Assembly (NCBI GenBank): GCA_003024785.1
Contig: PUQB01000269.1
Span: forward strand, 182,306-246,305
DNA from: Selaginella tamariscina
Lineage: Eukaryota > Streptophyta > Lycopodiopsida > Selaginellales > Selaginellaceae
DNA length: 64,000 nucleotides
Reading direction: 5' to 3'
A program made the translations under genes and the position numbers. The notes under the pieces were generated by a model. That model had not been told where the DNA came from. It did no database searches and saw only the letters and a program-made list of their open reading frames with translations. Below are positions 23,890 to 37,022 of this stretch, piece after piece (position 1 is the stretch's first letter; each line of letters starts with the position of its first letter).

Positions 23890-24369
23890 AGCAATTACAA
23901 AATTATAAAATATCATATATTTAATATTCATAATTATTATAAACTCTTTAATAATAGTACCAAATTGTTACTTAACTATATAAATTTAAAAAATGATATG
24001 GAAGATTGACTATATTATTATAGGATTTTTATATATATATATATTACTACTACAAATTTTTAATTAATAATGTTATATTTAAATATTAATATTTTAATAA
24101 CAACATCAATATTTATATAATGTACCTCTTATGCTCTTCCTTAATTGTTATATTAGGCAATATATTATATAATTTAATACCTTCTACTTTTATAATGTTA
24201 TTAATTTTTGTTCAATGAATGCTATAATTTATTAAAGGGTAGAATACAAAATAGAATATTCTAAAGAATATTCTTTTTCAAACATATATTCTAAAGAATA
24301 TTCCTTTAATATTAGAAAATGCTAATTAAATAGCTAAAATTGCTAATTATTAGGAAATGGGACTATAGC
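23890..24369. other. AT-rich 3' flank within the candidate element
   Basis: No gene. Contains the repeated palindromic word 'TAGAATATTCTAAAGAATAT' near 24,252-24,305, parts of which recur inside the left end (10,515-10,545). Confidence 0.6.
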
Positions 24370-24388
24370 CATGCCCATTTTAGTTACA
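24370..24388 (-). repeat. Right terminal inverted repeat (candidate)
   Basis: Reverse complement of TGTAACTAAAATGGGCATG, partner of 10,353-10,371. Confidence 0.6.
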
Positions 24389-24399
24389 ACTTGCATTTT

Positions 24400-25400
24400 T
24401 GGTTATTAGTTAGTGATATAATCTCATCTATGATGTCTTGTAGTTCCTTCTGTGTCAAAGGAGTGTTGGTGATTGGGTTAATCTTTGTTATTTGATCAAA
24501 AATGATATTCGATGCGACATCCAATTGGGTGCTTAATGTTAACATAATAATTATGCTTACCAATGTGGATGAATAACCTTGTTATGTTTATGTTGGAAGA
24601 AATCACAATGTATTGTATAGCATCACAAGCACACAGCATTCCGGTTGAAATCCATAAAATTTGCACAAGTCTTTTATGGCTTAGATTTAGTTATTTTGGT
24701 AATGATTTACATTGCAAAGTGTAATCCTAGAATTGTTGGTTAGCACCCACTTCTTATTTAGATACAAATAGTTGACATTGTTACATAAAAGATGATCACC
24801 ACACCAACACTACTATTAAAATCCTTTTAGTGAGATTCCTTCTTAGTCCAAACATGGTCATCCTTTGCTCTCTGCATTCATGTCAATGAATCCTTGGTCT
24901 CTCCAGGAATAAGAAGAAGTTTCAAAACTATATCCCTATCATATGCTTGAGCAACTTCAATATATATCACTTGCTTGCATTTGGTCAAGATATTCCTCAT
25001 GTGGCTACTTAAGTGTATAAAAGAATTCATAAAATGATGTCTTTCCACTAGCCTCCATTTTAATTACAAGATCTTTATTTGACTCATTGAGAAATGGTTT
25101 TCCTACATGATAAGAAGAACCATATATTAGATTATACAAATCAATGCAATAGTGGAAGGCAACAACGTAACCTGTTTGTTACGTTAGTATAACTCCTCAA
25201 AATCTTCAGAGACTCATCAAAAGAGTTGTCCTTGTTCAATATATAAGCAGGCTTCTCCACATGTATCATGAAATCTATTCCCAAATGAAAGTCCAATTAC
25301 AACATAAGATGAAATATCTCTTGTGAGAAGCCCTGCAAGGATTTGCTTCAACTTAATGACTTTCTTTTCAAAAATTAATAAATCAACTTGCAAAATGGAT
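24400..25400 (-). pseudogene. Decayed coding-like sequence, unidentified
   Basis: On the minus strand, stretches with non-random composition can be read between stops, such as 'NILTKCKQVIYIEVAQAYDR' and 'IVLKLLLIPGETKDSL' (about 25,000-24,890). I do not recognise a domain. Together with the nearby palindrome clusters it is most likely a remnant of a mobile element. Confidence 0.3.
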
Positions 25401-26283
25401 TACGGTATGTAAATCTACCTATCACTTGCACATGGATTTTAATATAAATAAAATATTAATGTAAGTTAAACATTTAAATTCTTGGAGTATTAATGTTTTT
25501 CATAATTATTGTAACTTACATTTGAAATGTAAAATTAAATGTTATAAATTTATTAGTTTAATAATTTTGATTGAAAAACATGCTCTATCATATAGCTCGT
25601 ATCAAATGCATAGTATGGGCATCAGACATATTATATATAATGTACCTCTCATGCTCTTTAATAGCTTTATATTAGGCCCATACAATCTGGTAGCCACTTT
25701 GATGGTCGGATGGGGTGTCCATAACACACGGACACATACAATATAAACTTATTATTATTTTTTAACTTGGGTTGTTATTAAAATGGAAAAATGAATTTCC
25801 CAATTTGAACCTAAAAGAAATGATTATTTAAGTTAATAATATATTCTTTTTAGACAATATATTAAGAGCTTGTAATTATTCTCATAACAGATGTTGGTAT
25901 TAATATTGGTGGTCTAATTAATGTAAATCATAACAAGATTATATTACATACTATTATTTACAAACAAAATTTGAATATGTGATTAAAAGTCCTACAAGCT
26001 ATACACAAATTGCTCCTCAAAAATTATATGAAGAGAATATTCATAAACAGTGTCAAGATATATACCTTTGGGATGGGTATAGTGCAATATTCTTGCACAC
26101 TCCTTGATAAGGTCACCACATGCCCACCATGCATTTACCCACTACCCAATATAAATAAACTATAAGGGTTTAGGGTTAACACTATTTAGGATTTCACTAT
26201 TGAGGTATAGGACTCCCTACACTCACGCAATAACCAAACTACTCTAAGTAACTTCTCACCAACGCATTCAACACGTGCATAAA
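25401..26283. other. AT-rich stretch without a recognisable gene
   Basis: No supported gene. A short open frame at 25,522-25,746 has no recognisable motif. Confidence 0.6.
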
Positions 26284-26582
26284 GCATCCTTGGTGCTAAG
26301 GATGCTTTATGTCCTTTTTCATTTAGCATTGTTTATCCCCATGAATCTCATCATCCATCCCTAGCACCGAGGATGCAACTGATAAAAAATGGTACCACTA
26401 TAGCACGGCCAGATGAATGTAATGACCATCCTTGGCATCGAGAATCCTTTTATTGGACACAAATCCAACACTATAAACGTGCTTTGACTATCCTCAGCAT
26501 TGAGGATGGTCAAATGTATTTTCTTTCCTAACGAGCTATGCTTCCATTAAAACATTTTTACATCCTCGGTCCCAAGGACAAC
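26284..26582. repeat. Cluster of ATCCTYGG-type palindromes
   Basis: Five copies at about 26,284 (GCATCCTTGGTGCTAAGGAT), 26,351, 26,429, 26,491 and 26,561, spaced 62-78 bp. The first is an almost perfect palindrome. Spacing resembles the 68-bp tandem unit at 7,654-7,900. Confidence 0.8.
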
Positions 26583-26689
26583 CATTACTATATGTTGGCA
26601 TGAAGAATAGATTGTAGTTTTTCTCTTAATACACTACTTATTATATAGATCATTTCAACTATCTATACAAGCTTTGTAATCGTGTGTGA

Positions 26690-28010
26690 TTTTATTGCAA
26701 GTAAAAATCATGATTAAAAGAAAGACCGAGACCACCTTTTTTTAAAGGCACCATCGGCCCCTGCCCTTGTTGAAATGGAAGAGGAGCCACAGCTCTAACA
26801 CTATCTATAAAGTTTGTAAGAACAGCAGCATCATTGACAAGATGCAAAAAAAGAGGTATGACAAGATTCCCTATCTGCCACTCATACTCTTGAAGAAGAA
26901 GGAACATATACATGCTTTATCGAAGAACGTAGAAAACCTTATGAATTCCTTTCGTGAACATTATTACATACGCACCTCATAAACATTCATTATTTTAGTT
27001 GGGGCTAATTTGACAAACGATGACAAAGTGAAAATATTAGGGAATGATTTCTAAAAGGAAAAATGCAATATCTTCTTGGAAGTTTTAATTTTTAGAACAA
27101 AAAACTTTTGATGTGAGGGGTACAAATACATATGATGAGATGGATTTTTTCAATTATATAAAAGAAAGGTTGCAAAGGGCAAAAAAGTGGTTATTTCAAG
27201 TTCTCACCATTCAAAGGACGATGACACTAACCAATGCTGAACGATACAAATTGATGATGAGCTCCTCTATGTTATAATTAATTCTAAAGAGGAGTCTAGT
27301 GTTATGAGACTTATGTTTATGATGTTGCGGTTGTCAGAGCATCCATTCAAGGATTGAGATTTAATGATGTGAAACACAATCCAGTTGCTTTAACTAGGTT
27401 ATACAAATTTTACTAAGACACCAAGAAAAGTACTTAGTATGGTGCATCATCCTCTTCTAGCGATCAATCAAAAGAATTTGGAAAAGAGGTGTACGCACTT
27501 ATAATTGGTGACAAATATGATTTCCCTACTAGCCTACTAAGGAGGCCAAACAGGGATCCTGAATCATAGAACCTTGCTATGAATTTATTAATAATAATCT
27601 TTGTGGTGTGCAATATGTACTTGACCAAATGTGGGTAATTGTTATGATTTATAAAAGTGAAATGATGAAGCTTAATGCTCAACATAAGTGAGTGATAATG
27701 TTGAAAAATGTTCAAGCAATAAGAAAGATCAATTGGAAAAAAAATTGGATGACAAACCGGAAGAAAAGACAATCCCACCCTAAAAACAAAAAGAAAAAAC
27801 CCTTCTATCGAACATGAAGAAATGATAATCCAACATCTTAAATGAAGGCAATTTAGATCCTCAATATAGAAAGAATACACCACATTCCAAGCAAAAGAGA
27901 AAAAATCGTAAACTTAAAAAATATTTGGCAACAACCAAGAATGCACAAAGAGAACATTTTATTGCAAGGACAAGAAAGAAGAATAAAAAGTCATTTTGAC
28001 TACATCTAGC
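26690..28010 (+). pseudogene. Decayed coding-like sequence, unidentified
   Basis: Plus-strand frames broken by stops and shifts keep protein-like stretches, for example 'YDEMDFFNYIKERLQRAKKW' (about 27,130-27,195) followed by 'TMTLTNAERYKLMMSSS'. Lys-rich sequence follows to 28,000. No domain recognised; probably a retroelement or transposon remnant flanked by palindrome clusters on both sides. Confidence 0.3.
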
Positions 28011-28149
28011 CCTGTCAATGATGTTGTAGCAATTGAAAAGGGTGGTAAAGAAAGAGGTAAACCAAGAAAATTAGCAAAATAAAGTATTTTTTGTTTAATA
28101 TAAATAAAATATCCTCACTAAATTCACCAACTCTAAAATGCCTCCATGT

Positions 28150-28335
28150 CCCTACCCATCTTTGGTGCCAAAGGTGAGTCATTGTGAAAAAAGGTTCTAT
28201 TATAAGTAATTCAATTTCATTGTTTCTTCCTTGGTGTTGAGGATGGACATGAACCATCTTTAGTGCTAAAAATGTGAATAATATAATTAAGATACACATT
28301 GTTACATGAATTATCCTTATTGCCAAGAATTTGCT
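28150..28335. repeat. Cluster of ATCCTYGG-type palindromes
   Basis: Four diverged copies at about 28,155, 28,226, 28,251 and 28,308, with another possible half-site near 28,562. Confidence 0.6.
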
Positions 28336-28339
28336 TTCA

Positions 28340-30480
28340 CTTTAATGAAGTTAAGTAGTCCTCTTCAAATTAGTAAATTATTTATGTTTGGTTTATAACT
28401 AAAAAGTTTCTTTACAATAAAGGAACAAATAAAAAAGAATTTAGCACATTTTTTTTTATTTTATTCAAAAGTCATTCTATATAGTGATTCTCTTTCTCTA
28501 GGAAAAACATATAATTACATAAGCTTGAATCACTTTAAGAAGTTTTTATTAAAAATATGTTCTTAACACTAAGAATAACCAATTGGGCTCCAAATATGGA
28601 ATCTGTATAAACAATTAGAATTTTCCTTACTGTTTCATAACTCTAAACACTTGTTTGTATGGATGTTTGTGTGGCAGCGTTTAAAGCACCATTTAGATAG
28701 ATTTAATAATACAATTGTATGTTATTAAGAAATTTATATGGGTAATTAGGATAGTTTGTAAAAGAAATAGCCATACAACTGTGGGTTTAAGTTTAAAGAT
28801 TATCACGTGTGAGTAAATCCATTATACTTTACCCTCTCTAAGCTTTTATTGTTCAATGAACTCATTGGTTTTTTTAATTAGTGTTACTACCATTTTTGTT
28901 TTGTGAATATAAACAGTATTTATGCATGTGACGTCCGGAACTTCGTCTTTGGTTTATTTTTCTATAGGCATGTATACACGTGTATACAACATGCACACAC
29001 ACAGACATAATATACGTATGCAAAAATAAACTATTTAGAACAAATCTGATTAGGAGAAAAATATCTAGTGAGAGAAAGAAACTATTTAAATACGAAAATT
29101 ATACTTATACATACATACGTGTGTGTATATATATACACATACACATATAATATATACATCTTTTCAGTTTAAAGCATATAATACTTCTTATTAAATTTAA
29201 AACATAGAATATTACTTTTTGATGTTAACTTATAGCTAACTTAACAACTTTAAAATTAACCTAGTTAATTCAAGTTAAAGGTTAATAAAGTACATTAATT
29301 AACTTTAACAGTTGGTTTTAATGTTTACATATGTAAAACATTAGCTCGTTGTTTCTCCTCATTTTAATTTTTTTTTTATGTGATTATCATTATAAATTTT
29401 ATTTTAGTATTTTATTTTATCTTAAATTTTAAAATAAATTTTATATCCCTTACTATAAATTAATTTTTTTTTTTCCCATAAAACTTGTTCATATTCACGA
29501 GAGCATATATATAATGTAAACATTGTATATGTATACACGTACAGATCTGTGTAAAATATTCCACACATAAGCATTTGTACAGCAGTCTGTATATGTGTGT
29601 AATATCTATGTATTAGTGTATATATCAATATATATACACGCACAACCTTAACAATAATAATCTATTAAATTTATTATAACATAAAACTCAAATAGATATA
29701 TTTATATAATGAATAGACATATATAATATACACTAAACTAAGTATGGTTGAATTTAGAATTATATTATGAATAAGATTATTCAAAACACAACAAGGTACT
29801 TTATACTAAAATGAAATTTCTCAAAAAAAATAAAATTAAAGAATTCAAAAGTTAATTACTTTTCCAATTATATTAATCTTAAATATTAGTACACTTTAAT
29901 TGCTAAATAAATTCCCAATATTTAACTGAGACAAAACTATTAAACAATTCACATAAAGCTTTGTATAATGTCTTTATTGTGCCTTTAAATTTATCATATA
30001 ATTAGTGACACAAATTTGTATATAATATGTGTGTTTTAATATGTGCACAATCATTCTGATTTCTTAAGTTAAATATTTAAATATGATGATGTGGTATATT
30101 TTTAAAAATTAAAACATTTTAATTATTTTATGTTTAAGGAAAGGTAACTATATATATATATATAATATAATATATATATATATATAAGTATGCATTTATT
30201 TGTATGTATGCCCATACATATGTATTTCCTGTGTATTTGTGTATATGTCGATATATAGCGGAATTGCCGATGTAACTGGATGTATAAAACACAAAGCCAA
30301 CAATTAATTGAAACAATAAATAATTAAATAATTAAACATTTGCATAATATAATGGTATACATAGTATGTTAATAAATTGTATTACCTCCATGATATTAAC
30401 CTTTGTGTAAATGAATATTTTCCCTTTTTTTTGTAAAAGGAAAATCCTCTATATATTCTCCTGGGTGAGATTAGGGCGTG
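28340..30480. repeat. Interspersed AT-rich repeat, non-coding
   Basis: No gene. 29,680-29,980 resembles 4,080-4,350 over its length, and small CA/TA microsatellites occur at 28,970-29,160, 29,500-29,640 and 30,150-30,190. The only frames are short and follow the simple repeats. Confidence 0.55.
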
Positions 30481-30490
30481 TGTAGTTGAG

Positions 30491-31387
30491 ATGGAAGGGC
30501 TAATTTGTAAAGACGAAGAAGGCCAGATGTATTGCTATGAAAATGAAGAATGGATTAAATTGCCCTACCACCAGCAGAGTTGGATCTTGTGAAACTGCAT
30601 ATGCACAAGGAAAGATATTCCTCATCCCTCTGAGAGGCACCGCACAACCAATGAGGAGCTTTTATATGCTCGACTTAAGTAGTAAGGTATGGGAGAGAAA
30701 AGCCGACATGCTAGTTCAAAGCATACAATAGAGGTCCTCACTACTGCAGGAAATGGTAAGCTCTATGTGCTTCCAATTCTCATATGGTGCAGTAGGACAA
30801 GAGACCCTAATACAGAAGATTTCAATCAGCTATGTGAGGTGTATGATATCGAAAGAACGCATGGTCTGTTCTTACTAACAATGGTCTTGTTGACGAATTG
30901 GATGAGCCCGTGTTCGAGATGGTGTTTGGACTTTATCTGGTTGGTAACAAACCTGCAATCACGGTTATGGAGGGGATTAAGGTCTTGAATGAAGAAACAA
31001 ATACTTGGGAACTAAGTTGTGACAACGGGTTCCTCAGAGCACTCGAGCGTGTATTCGATGCCAAGGGTGAGCATGCGTTTTATAATTGGGATATCACAAC
31101 GAGAAAGAATATGTGCTTTGTTGGGGAGGGAGATATGAGGTGCGCGTATGGTAACGATTTGATTGTTACAAATGGTTTACGGCGTTTATTCTGGTGTTCA
31201 ACGCTTGTTCAAAGGAAATATGGATGTCGGACAGGGAACGGTCACCTGGGAGCAAGTGAAAACACCAAGTCGATCTCTCCAAAAGATTGGTTATACTGCT
31301 TAATTCCTTACATTAAAGATAAATATGGGTTCATATATAATAGTATCTTGTATGTAACACTCATTTTATTTATTATGTTTGTATAAT
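30491..31387 (+). pseudogene. Kelch-repeat-like gene, frame-disrupted
   Basis: An ATG at 30,491 starts 'MEGLICKDEEGQMYCYENEE'. After a shift near 30,565 the reading continues with 'TAYAQGKIFLIPLRGT' and 'SFYMLDLSSKVWERKADML', then after another near 30,730 with 'TTAGNGKLYVLPIL'. After a third in the A-run at 30,852-30,854 it continues with 'NAWSVLTNNGLVDELDEP', and 'VMEGIKVLNEETNTWEL' leads to a stop at 31,384-31,386. The recurring 'G(K/N)xxY/F.. - hydrophobic - xxYDxxxxxW' pattern is that of kelch/F-box-associated beta-propeller repeats. No F-box is seen upstream. The third shift would be removed by one more A. It may be a retained gene with assembly errors or a real pseudogene. Confidence 0.6.
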
Positions 31388-31389
31388 CT

Positions 31390-32520
31390 AGATAGCAATT
31401 TAAATATATTTTAAAAACATCAATTTATCTAAAAGTATATTTTGTAAAGATATGAAAGGGATTTATATTTTAAATTGAAAATATATGAAAGGTTTAAGGT
31501 TAAAGGGAGCTATTAATTAAAGGCAATCGTACAATAATTTTATGAATCGAATTAAGTAAGAAAAATCTATTTACATCTGACCTAAATACTTTTATGATTT
31601 ATATAAATTAATTATTATTTTAATATTTTTAATAATTAAAATAATTAATATTTATGGATATCACATTTAAAATATACAACACATATTAACTTAATTTTGT
31701 TAAATTAAGACTTTTTTTTAAGATAGCAGGAATTAAAAACTTGTTCACTAAATAAAAATTAATTCAACATTTCATATTAATTTTAATATTTATATGAAAT
31801 AAAATGCTGAGTTATAATGCTCTTAAAACAACGAAACTACGCAACCCGACCAAAATCATTAAAAACAGACTTAGATTAAACAAGCTTAAAAATCATTAGA
31901 CAAGCTTAAATTTCTTCATCTATTTATAACATAAAGAAATTATGTAAATTAATTATTATAATTTAATTTGATAATTAAATTAATGAAATTAGTTTTTAAG
32001 ACTTATAGTTTAAAATTGTAATTAGATTTACTTTAAAGCAATTAGAGATATAAATTAATTTTGCATTTTATTTAGAATCTTAAATTAGAATGCTTGTGAC
32101 AGCCTAAAACCTTAAATATCTTGTCTAATCTTAATTATAAAAAATATTGACGTAGCTAATTAATATTTATATAAATCATAAAGATTATCGTTTCATGGCC
32201 TTTCATATTTGTTTGAAATAGATAAAACTTTATCTTAAAACTAAATTAATTAATCACAATACGAGATTACCATTTTTGTTGATTAAATTAATTAGTTAAC
32301 TAAAATTAAACCTTTTGTTATTATGATTTAATTAGCATGTTAATTAAATTAATGATTTTGATAGGAGAGTAGTGTTTACTGTGAAACCCATTATATTTGA
32401 TTTTTAGTTAAGTAAATGAATATTTTCTCAACATGAAGATCCTTAAAATCCTTTGCGAATAAATAAATGGAATTTAATAAGTTAATTACTTATTATTTTT
32501 GATGCCGATTTAACTAATAC
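31390..32520. other. AT-rich stretch without a recognisable gene
   Basis: Very AT-rich, TTAA-laden, no open frame of interest and no strong repeat. Confidence 0.6.
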
Positions 32521-34306
32521 TTAATATAATTATTAATTCATATATATGGATTAACTTAAATATGATCATAATTAGGATAAACAGCTCGTTTAAGTTTACT
32601 TATGGTGTTTACTAAATATTTATATTTCGAAATCACACACACACACTATTTATAAGCTCAATGGACAATTAGCAAACTATAAATAGTATAACTTTAATTT
32701 TAGTCTATGTTATTAATAAAATAAATAGGTTATATTATTAAAATATTAAAATATATTCACTGTCATTTGTATTGTGCAAAATACATGCGTACGTAGAGAG
32801 GCTTTTAGCTCCATGTACTCTGTACAAGTACTTAAAAGGTGTACATATAATTGCAATATACATTGAATATTTTACGATAAACTTTTAGGTGTAAATTTAA
32901 AATTATAATATGCTGATTTTATTCTAGAAAATTGATCGAGATTTATTATGTATCAGTATTATGAACATTTTAATTTGTGAATAAACAATTATTATTCAAA
33001 TAAAAAATTAACTAACTGAATACATGGATAACTTATGTATGGATAACAGACAGACACGCAGATAAGTTAGACACACATATGTATCTGTGTGTTTTCATAT
33101 ATACATATACATATATGTATGTGTGTGTATTCATTGTGTGTAACTAACTGAATACACACATACATATGTATTTATATATATGTATATATACACATACATA
33201 AGGTATAATATATCTGAAGGTTATATTAAACTCATAAGTTAAAGGTGGGTTAAGGGTTTAAATTAATGGATAAATTAATTAAATTAAGAGTTAAATTCAA
33301 GATAATAATTGAGTTAAAAGTCAGTTTAAGAATAATAATTGGGTTAAGCGTTTAATTAATAAATAAATTCAACATATTAAGAATATTAATTAAATTAAAA
33401 ATTATTGAATTTCATCAGGTTAAAATATAATTAAGAAATTTTTAAAATATAGAATCTTAAGGATAAACTCACCAAGTTAATCAGTTTAAAGATAAATTAA
33501 GTCTAGTTTAGAAATAAACTTATTAATATTAACTTAAAGGATAATAATTTAAGTTAAAAAATCTAATAAACTTAAAAAATTAACTCATCAGAGAAAACAA
33601 TTGGATAAATAATAAATTATTATTAAATAATTAAACTCACCAACGACCATTTTAAATCTTAAATAATCTAATGTATTTAATAAAATATGTCAGCTTAAAC
33701 TATATAATATAATTTTAAAATAAAAAATACACTCTTTAAATTTTAAATTTTAAAATTAAATATAATAAAGATTAAAGATTAAATTTATCAAGTTAAGGAT
33801 AATAATTAGGTTAAGGATAAAAATTACATTAAGAATAATAATTATTCACTAAGTTAAAAATAATAATTAAATTAAGGATTATTAAATAACAATTAGGTTT
33901 ATTTTATGTTAATTTTATTGTACAGATCGCAGATCCAATGTATATACTATTATGTCATTAAACTAAACAAACAATGCACGCCCAGCTACAACTCACTGCA
34001 ATATATGTGTGTATCATTTTTTGATATTTCAAACTGAATGATACATGAATAAATATGGATTTGAGCTCTGTGTGTGTTGAATTTCAAGTGTTTGGAACAT
34101 TCCACAGGTGGCTTTTTATCTATATTCGTGTGCGTGCGTGTTACTTGGTGTATAAGTAGAAAAAAACCTCAGTTTGTATTGCAATTAATAAAGAAATATA
34201 ATAGTATCAATTTCACATATATAATATAGTTATTTTAAAATACTAATATTTATGGTTATTTATTAACTTAATAAAAGTTTATTTTATTTCATACAAATAT
34301 TTGTGT

Positions 34307-34312
<6 letters not shown>

Positions 34313-34362
<50 letters not shown>
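34313..34362. repeat. (TA)n microsatellite
   Basis: About 25 TA units; the right copy of the duplication has only a short remnant here (43,444-43,452). Confidence 0.95.
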
Positions 34363-34366
<4 letters not shown>

Positions 34367-35140
34367 GAATGAATTTCGGGTATATATATATATATTTTTA
34401 AATTTTCCAGGGGAATACGTGTAGATATAACAAATATTAGTCTTTGAATAGGAAAGAAAGATAATGATCCAGAGTAGCTTACTTAACACAAAATCACACA
34501 TACACCAGACACACGGATAAAAGCAAGGGTCTGAAATATAAATATATTTTTTCTAGTAGCATGAAACTTTTATATCCTTAATTATATTATTTTTAGCATA
34601 TAAACTATACAATTTCATACATTGAGCAATCATACTATTTAGAAATAAAAATTACTAAACAACGGAAAAATTCAAAGCTAAAAGTTGCCAAATCTATATT
34701 CTAAAAAATTAATGTCAAGATGAAAGTTGAAGTCTTAACAGTCTTTAATTAATTAATTGATATTTAAAGATGAAAGCTGAAAAGAAAAATTAATACCTTA
34801 AAAACGAAAATATCAAGAAATTTCTGATATTGACAATGTGTATTTTATATTGGAAATCTTTGATCAGAATTTATATGGTTTAAAAAACTAAAATCCATAC
34901 ATAAAGATAATTCACAGACTTCATGAGTTCTGAACTTTTCGATTTAAAATTACATGTCATAACAAATATACACATATACATACATACATGTACATATACA
35001 TAAACATACGTACTTATATACATACACACACACATATACATTTATATAGATATCTATATATCTATACACACACATATAGATAGATAGACACACACACACA
35101 CTTACGTACTAAATACATAGTCAAGAAAGAGGGTACAACA

Positions 35141-35142
<2 letters not shown>

Positions 35143-35204
<62 letters not shown>
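35143..35204. repeat. (TA)n(GA)n compound microsatellite
   Basis: A TA run followed by about 20 GA units. The homologous place in the right copy (44,276-44,290) has only a short TA run. Confidence 0.95.
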
Positions 35205-35205
<1 letters not shown>

Positions 35206-36981
35206 ATTATACATACAGACGTGTGTTCATGTGTATATAGACACGTCCACGTACACACACACACACACACGAGATGATAATGTAAGATACATGCCATAAA
35301 CTATATTCTTATATAGATTTGCAGTGCTAGATATTAGATATATAGATTATCGTACATTCTTATACTGTTATCATAATTATTTAGTTTATTTGTTTTACTA
35401 ATGTTATATGAATTTAGAGGATTAAAATAAAAATTAATGCATATCATCTATATACACAATTTAATATAAATATAGACTTTACTTTAATACATTAGTTTCC
35501 CTTATTTCATAATTATTAAGATTTAAATAGTCATGCTTAAAACAAATGGTTATGGTGAGTCTTAAAATAATATAACTAAGTTTTACTATATTTAATATTG
35601 AAATATTAAAAACCAGTGGAGAAGTCAATTTAAAACGCTGAACCTGCACACAAGTTTACAGTATTAATTTAACTTAAATTGTCAATTGATATATGTTATG
35701 CAATTTATTAAATAGCTCAAATTCTAATTTTTATTTTGATTTATTTTTTTACATGACTTTATAGTAAATACAAATGATTCATTTAATTAGTACTGATATT
35801 TAATATGTTATGTCTAATCTTTAAGAATGATTAAAGATTACTTCGTAGTTTACTAGTTATTACTCTCTCTACACATATTGCTATGTATTTTTGTTAATGC
35901 TACAAATATGAATATACACAATAATTACATTTATAAGAAATGAACACTCAAAATGGCAATATTAAAAACATCGTAATCCCAATTGCATTCAAACGAGTTA
36001 ATTTAAAATTCAAAACTAAAAGATATTGTATAAATTATTGTATTAAAATGAATTAAAAACATATCTTCGTGTATACTTTCTTGTGTATCCATATGACGTA
36101 TATATCATATGCCTCATATATATGATCTAAATATATATGATTATAATATAATTATATTTCCTGTATTATGATTGAAATATGCATGATTATAATTATATGA
36201 ATATGCAATAATGAATATGAAACTCCGGATAAAATTACAAAATCTTAATCTTTTATTCACTTTATAAAAATATTAAATTTATAAATATAAAGTTAATAAA
36301 AATAAGATTATGAAACTCGATTCCGGCAAGACCTATATAGTTTTCATATGCAACAATGATAATAATTAAATAGTTTAAGACAATACATTTATATTACATA
36401 AATCAAGATGTTTGTTTGTTTCATAACTTAAACATAAAAATTAAACATCTGAAATATATATATATGTATTTATAATACACACATAATCAAATCATAATTA
36501 AAATGAAAAATAAAATTATATATATATGACGCGGGCATTTGTAATATATGTTTAAGTATTGTAAAAACAGTCATACAGACACGAGATGGTAATATTAAGA
36601 TATAGCTTGTTAATGGAAGTTGATTGAACAAATCCCCAGTTTGATAAGAAAAAATTTCTTTTATTATTCAGTGTGTGTGTTAACTCACTGTCATGCATGC
36701 ACATATATACTTATATATGCATGTGTACGTGCGTGAATGTGCACCTCTTACATTGTATATATATGTATGTGTCTACATGTATATATGTCTGTGTACACAC
36801 ACACACACACACCAACAACCAAGTGGTGTATTTCCTAGTTTATTTATATACACTTAAATATGGAATATCTCAGGGATATGTAGAAGTCATGTATATTATC
36901 TTATGCACAAACTTTTTGATTGGAAACTATATGTCATAACTTAAACATAAAATACACATCCAACTTTATTTATACGAGTTG

Positions 36982-37022
<41 letters not shown>

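Larger units (their letters stand above)
10353..24388. mobile_element. Candidate 14-kb composite DNA transposon
   Basis: The motif TGTAACTAAARTGGGCATG lies at 10,353-10,371 and its reverse complement at 24,370-24,388, with one mismatch in 19. Inside each end the sequences also share 'AAGGAATATTC' and 'TTAGAATATTC' blocks. The interval holds a minus-strand block (ParB-like gene, then HAD phosphatase-like gene), a plus-strand DUF7869 gene, and two arrays of GGCGGGATTAATCCCGCC palindromes. I found no convincing target-site duplication (flanks are TATGCACG and ACTTGCAT), and weak similarity continues a little outside the motif, so the true ends could be farther out. That the DUF7869 protein mobilises this unit is inference. 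Confidence 0.5.

Noticed and set aside
10353..24388. Assignment of the 14-kb unit to CACTA, MULE or hAT
   Set aside because: The ends (TGTAACTAAA...) do not match the typical termini of those superfamilies, and no target duplication of fitting length was found.
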